Source: Chitinophagaceae bacterium | Lineage (GTDB): Bacteria; Bacteroidota; Bacteroidia; Chitinophagales; Chitinophagaceae | DNA: 6,486 bases | Assembly: GCA_020853515.1 (NCBI GenBank) | Contig: JADYYU010000054.1 | Span: 1-6,486, forward strand | Reading direction: 5' to 3' | Shown here: positions 6,393-6,486 of the stretch, in pieces | How the letters are laid out: each line of letters opens with the position of its first letter | Position numbering within the stretch: the stretch's first letter is position 1 | Notes under the pieces: generated by a model | What the model was told of the DNA's origin: nothing | Databases searched by the model: none | The model's input: the letters and a program-made list of their open reading frames with translations, nothing else | Program-made: the position numbers and the translations under genes

Positions 6393-6407
6393 ACAGGAAA
6401 TTCCTGT
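6393..6407. repeat. Perfect 15-nt palindrome in the tRNA-Lys leader
   Basis: The sequence ACAGGAAATTCCTGT has two 7-nt arms that are exact inverted copies around a single central A. It sits between the predicted start of transcription (about 6385) and the mature tRNA (6420). With a one-base centre it suits a dimeric DNA-binding protein better than a stable RNA hairpin. A competing small hairpin, TTCC-TGT-GGAA (6401-6411), shares its right arm. Function unknown. Confidence 0.5.
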
Positions 6408-6419
6408 GGAACGGGTAGA

Positions 6420-6486
6420 GATCTTGTAGCTCAGCTGGTAGAGCACATCACTTTTAATGATGGGGTCCTGGGTTCGAGTCCCAGCG
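6420..6486 (+). tRNA. tRNA-Lys (anticodon UUU), 3' end beyond the window
   Basis: The cloverleaf can be folded by eye: acceptor 5' strand GATCTTG (6420-6426), TA at positions 8-9, D arm GCTC-AGCTGGTA-GAGC (6429-6444), anticodon stem CATCA/TGATG around the loop CTTTTAA (6451-6457) with anticodon TTT, variable loop GGGTC, and T arm CTGGG-TTCGAGT-CCCAG (6468-6484). The first two bases of the 3' acceptor strand, CG, pair with G7 and by wobble with T6; the remaining bases, the discriminator and CCA (if encoded) are outside the window. UUU reads lysine AAA and AAG codons. The gene is divergent from the SDR gene. Confidence 0.95.

Noticed and set aside
6420..6486. tRNA-Lys as an attachment site for an integrated element
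   Set aside because: tRNA 3' ends are common integration targets, but the 3' end is outside the window and no integrase, direct repeat or foreign-looking gene is visible.

Overview
The window looks like chromosomal DNA of a member of the Bacteroidota, probably close to the Chitinophagaceae. The evidence is a secreted protein with a Por/type IX secretion (T9SS) C-terminal sorting domain and a SprB-type repeat, a carboxypeptidase-regulatory-like secreted protein, promoter boxes of the Bacteroidota form TAnnTTTG, and an absence of clear Shine-Dalgarno sequences. The family assignment is inference from the style of the proteins; no database search was run.

Layout: all six protein genes are on the minus strand, and a tRNA-Lys gene runs the other way at the right edge. 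Read in the direction of transcription (right to left): a short-chain dehydrogenase/reductase (6321-5509); after 22 bp a zinc-motif-less M16 peptidase homologue (5486-4200); after 47 bp a small secreted CarboxypepD_reg-like protein with a GTG start (4152-3466); after 30 bp a T9SS cargo protein (3435-2038); after 90 bp an M24B Xaa-Pro aminopeptidase (1947-658); and after 12 bp the N-terminal 215 residues of a PBP4-type D-Ala-D-Ala carboxypeptidase (645 to the left edge). Coding density is very high and no stretch without a gene exceeds about 100 bp.

How the genes work together: two tight pairs look co-transcribed, SDR with the M16 homologue and the aminopeptidase with PBP4. The two secreted-protein genes each carry a perfect TAnnTTTG box just upstream, so they can probably be transcribed separately. 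Three of the six proteins (PBP4, the CarboxypepD_reg-like protein and the T9SS cargo) have signal peptides and act in the envelope or outside the cell. The aminopeptidase, the M16 homologue and the SDR have none and should be cytoplasmic.

This is mostly an ordinary housekeeping region; I see no defence island, CRISPR array, mobile element or obviously new multi-gene system. The points most worth a second look are the M16 homologue without an adjacent catalytic partner, promoter boxes placed so close to two start codons that the mRNAs should be leaderless or nearly so, a perfect 15-nt palindrome in the leader of the tRNA-Lys transcript, and the conserved-looking, unnamed N-terminal module of the T9SS cargo protein.
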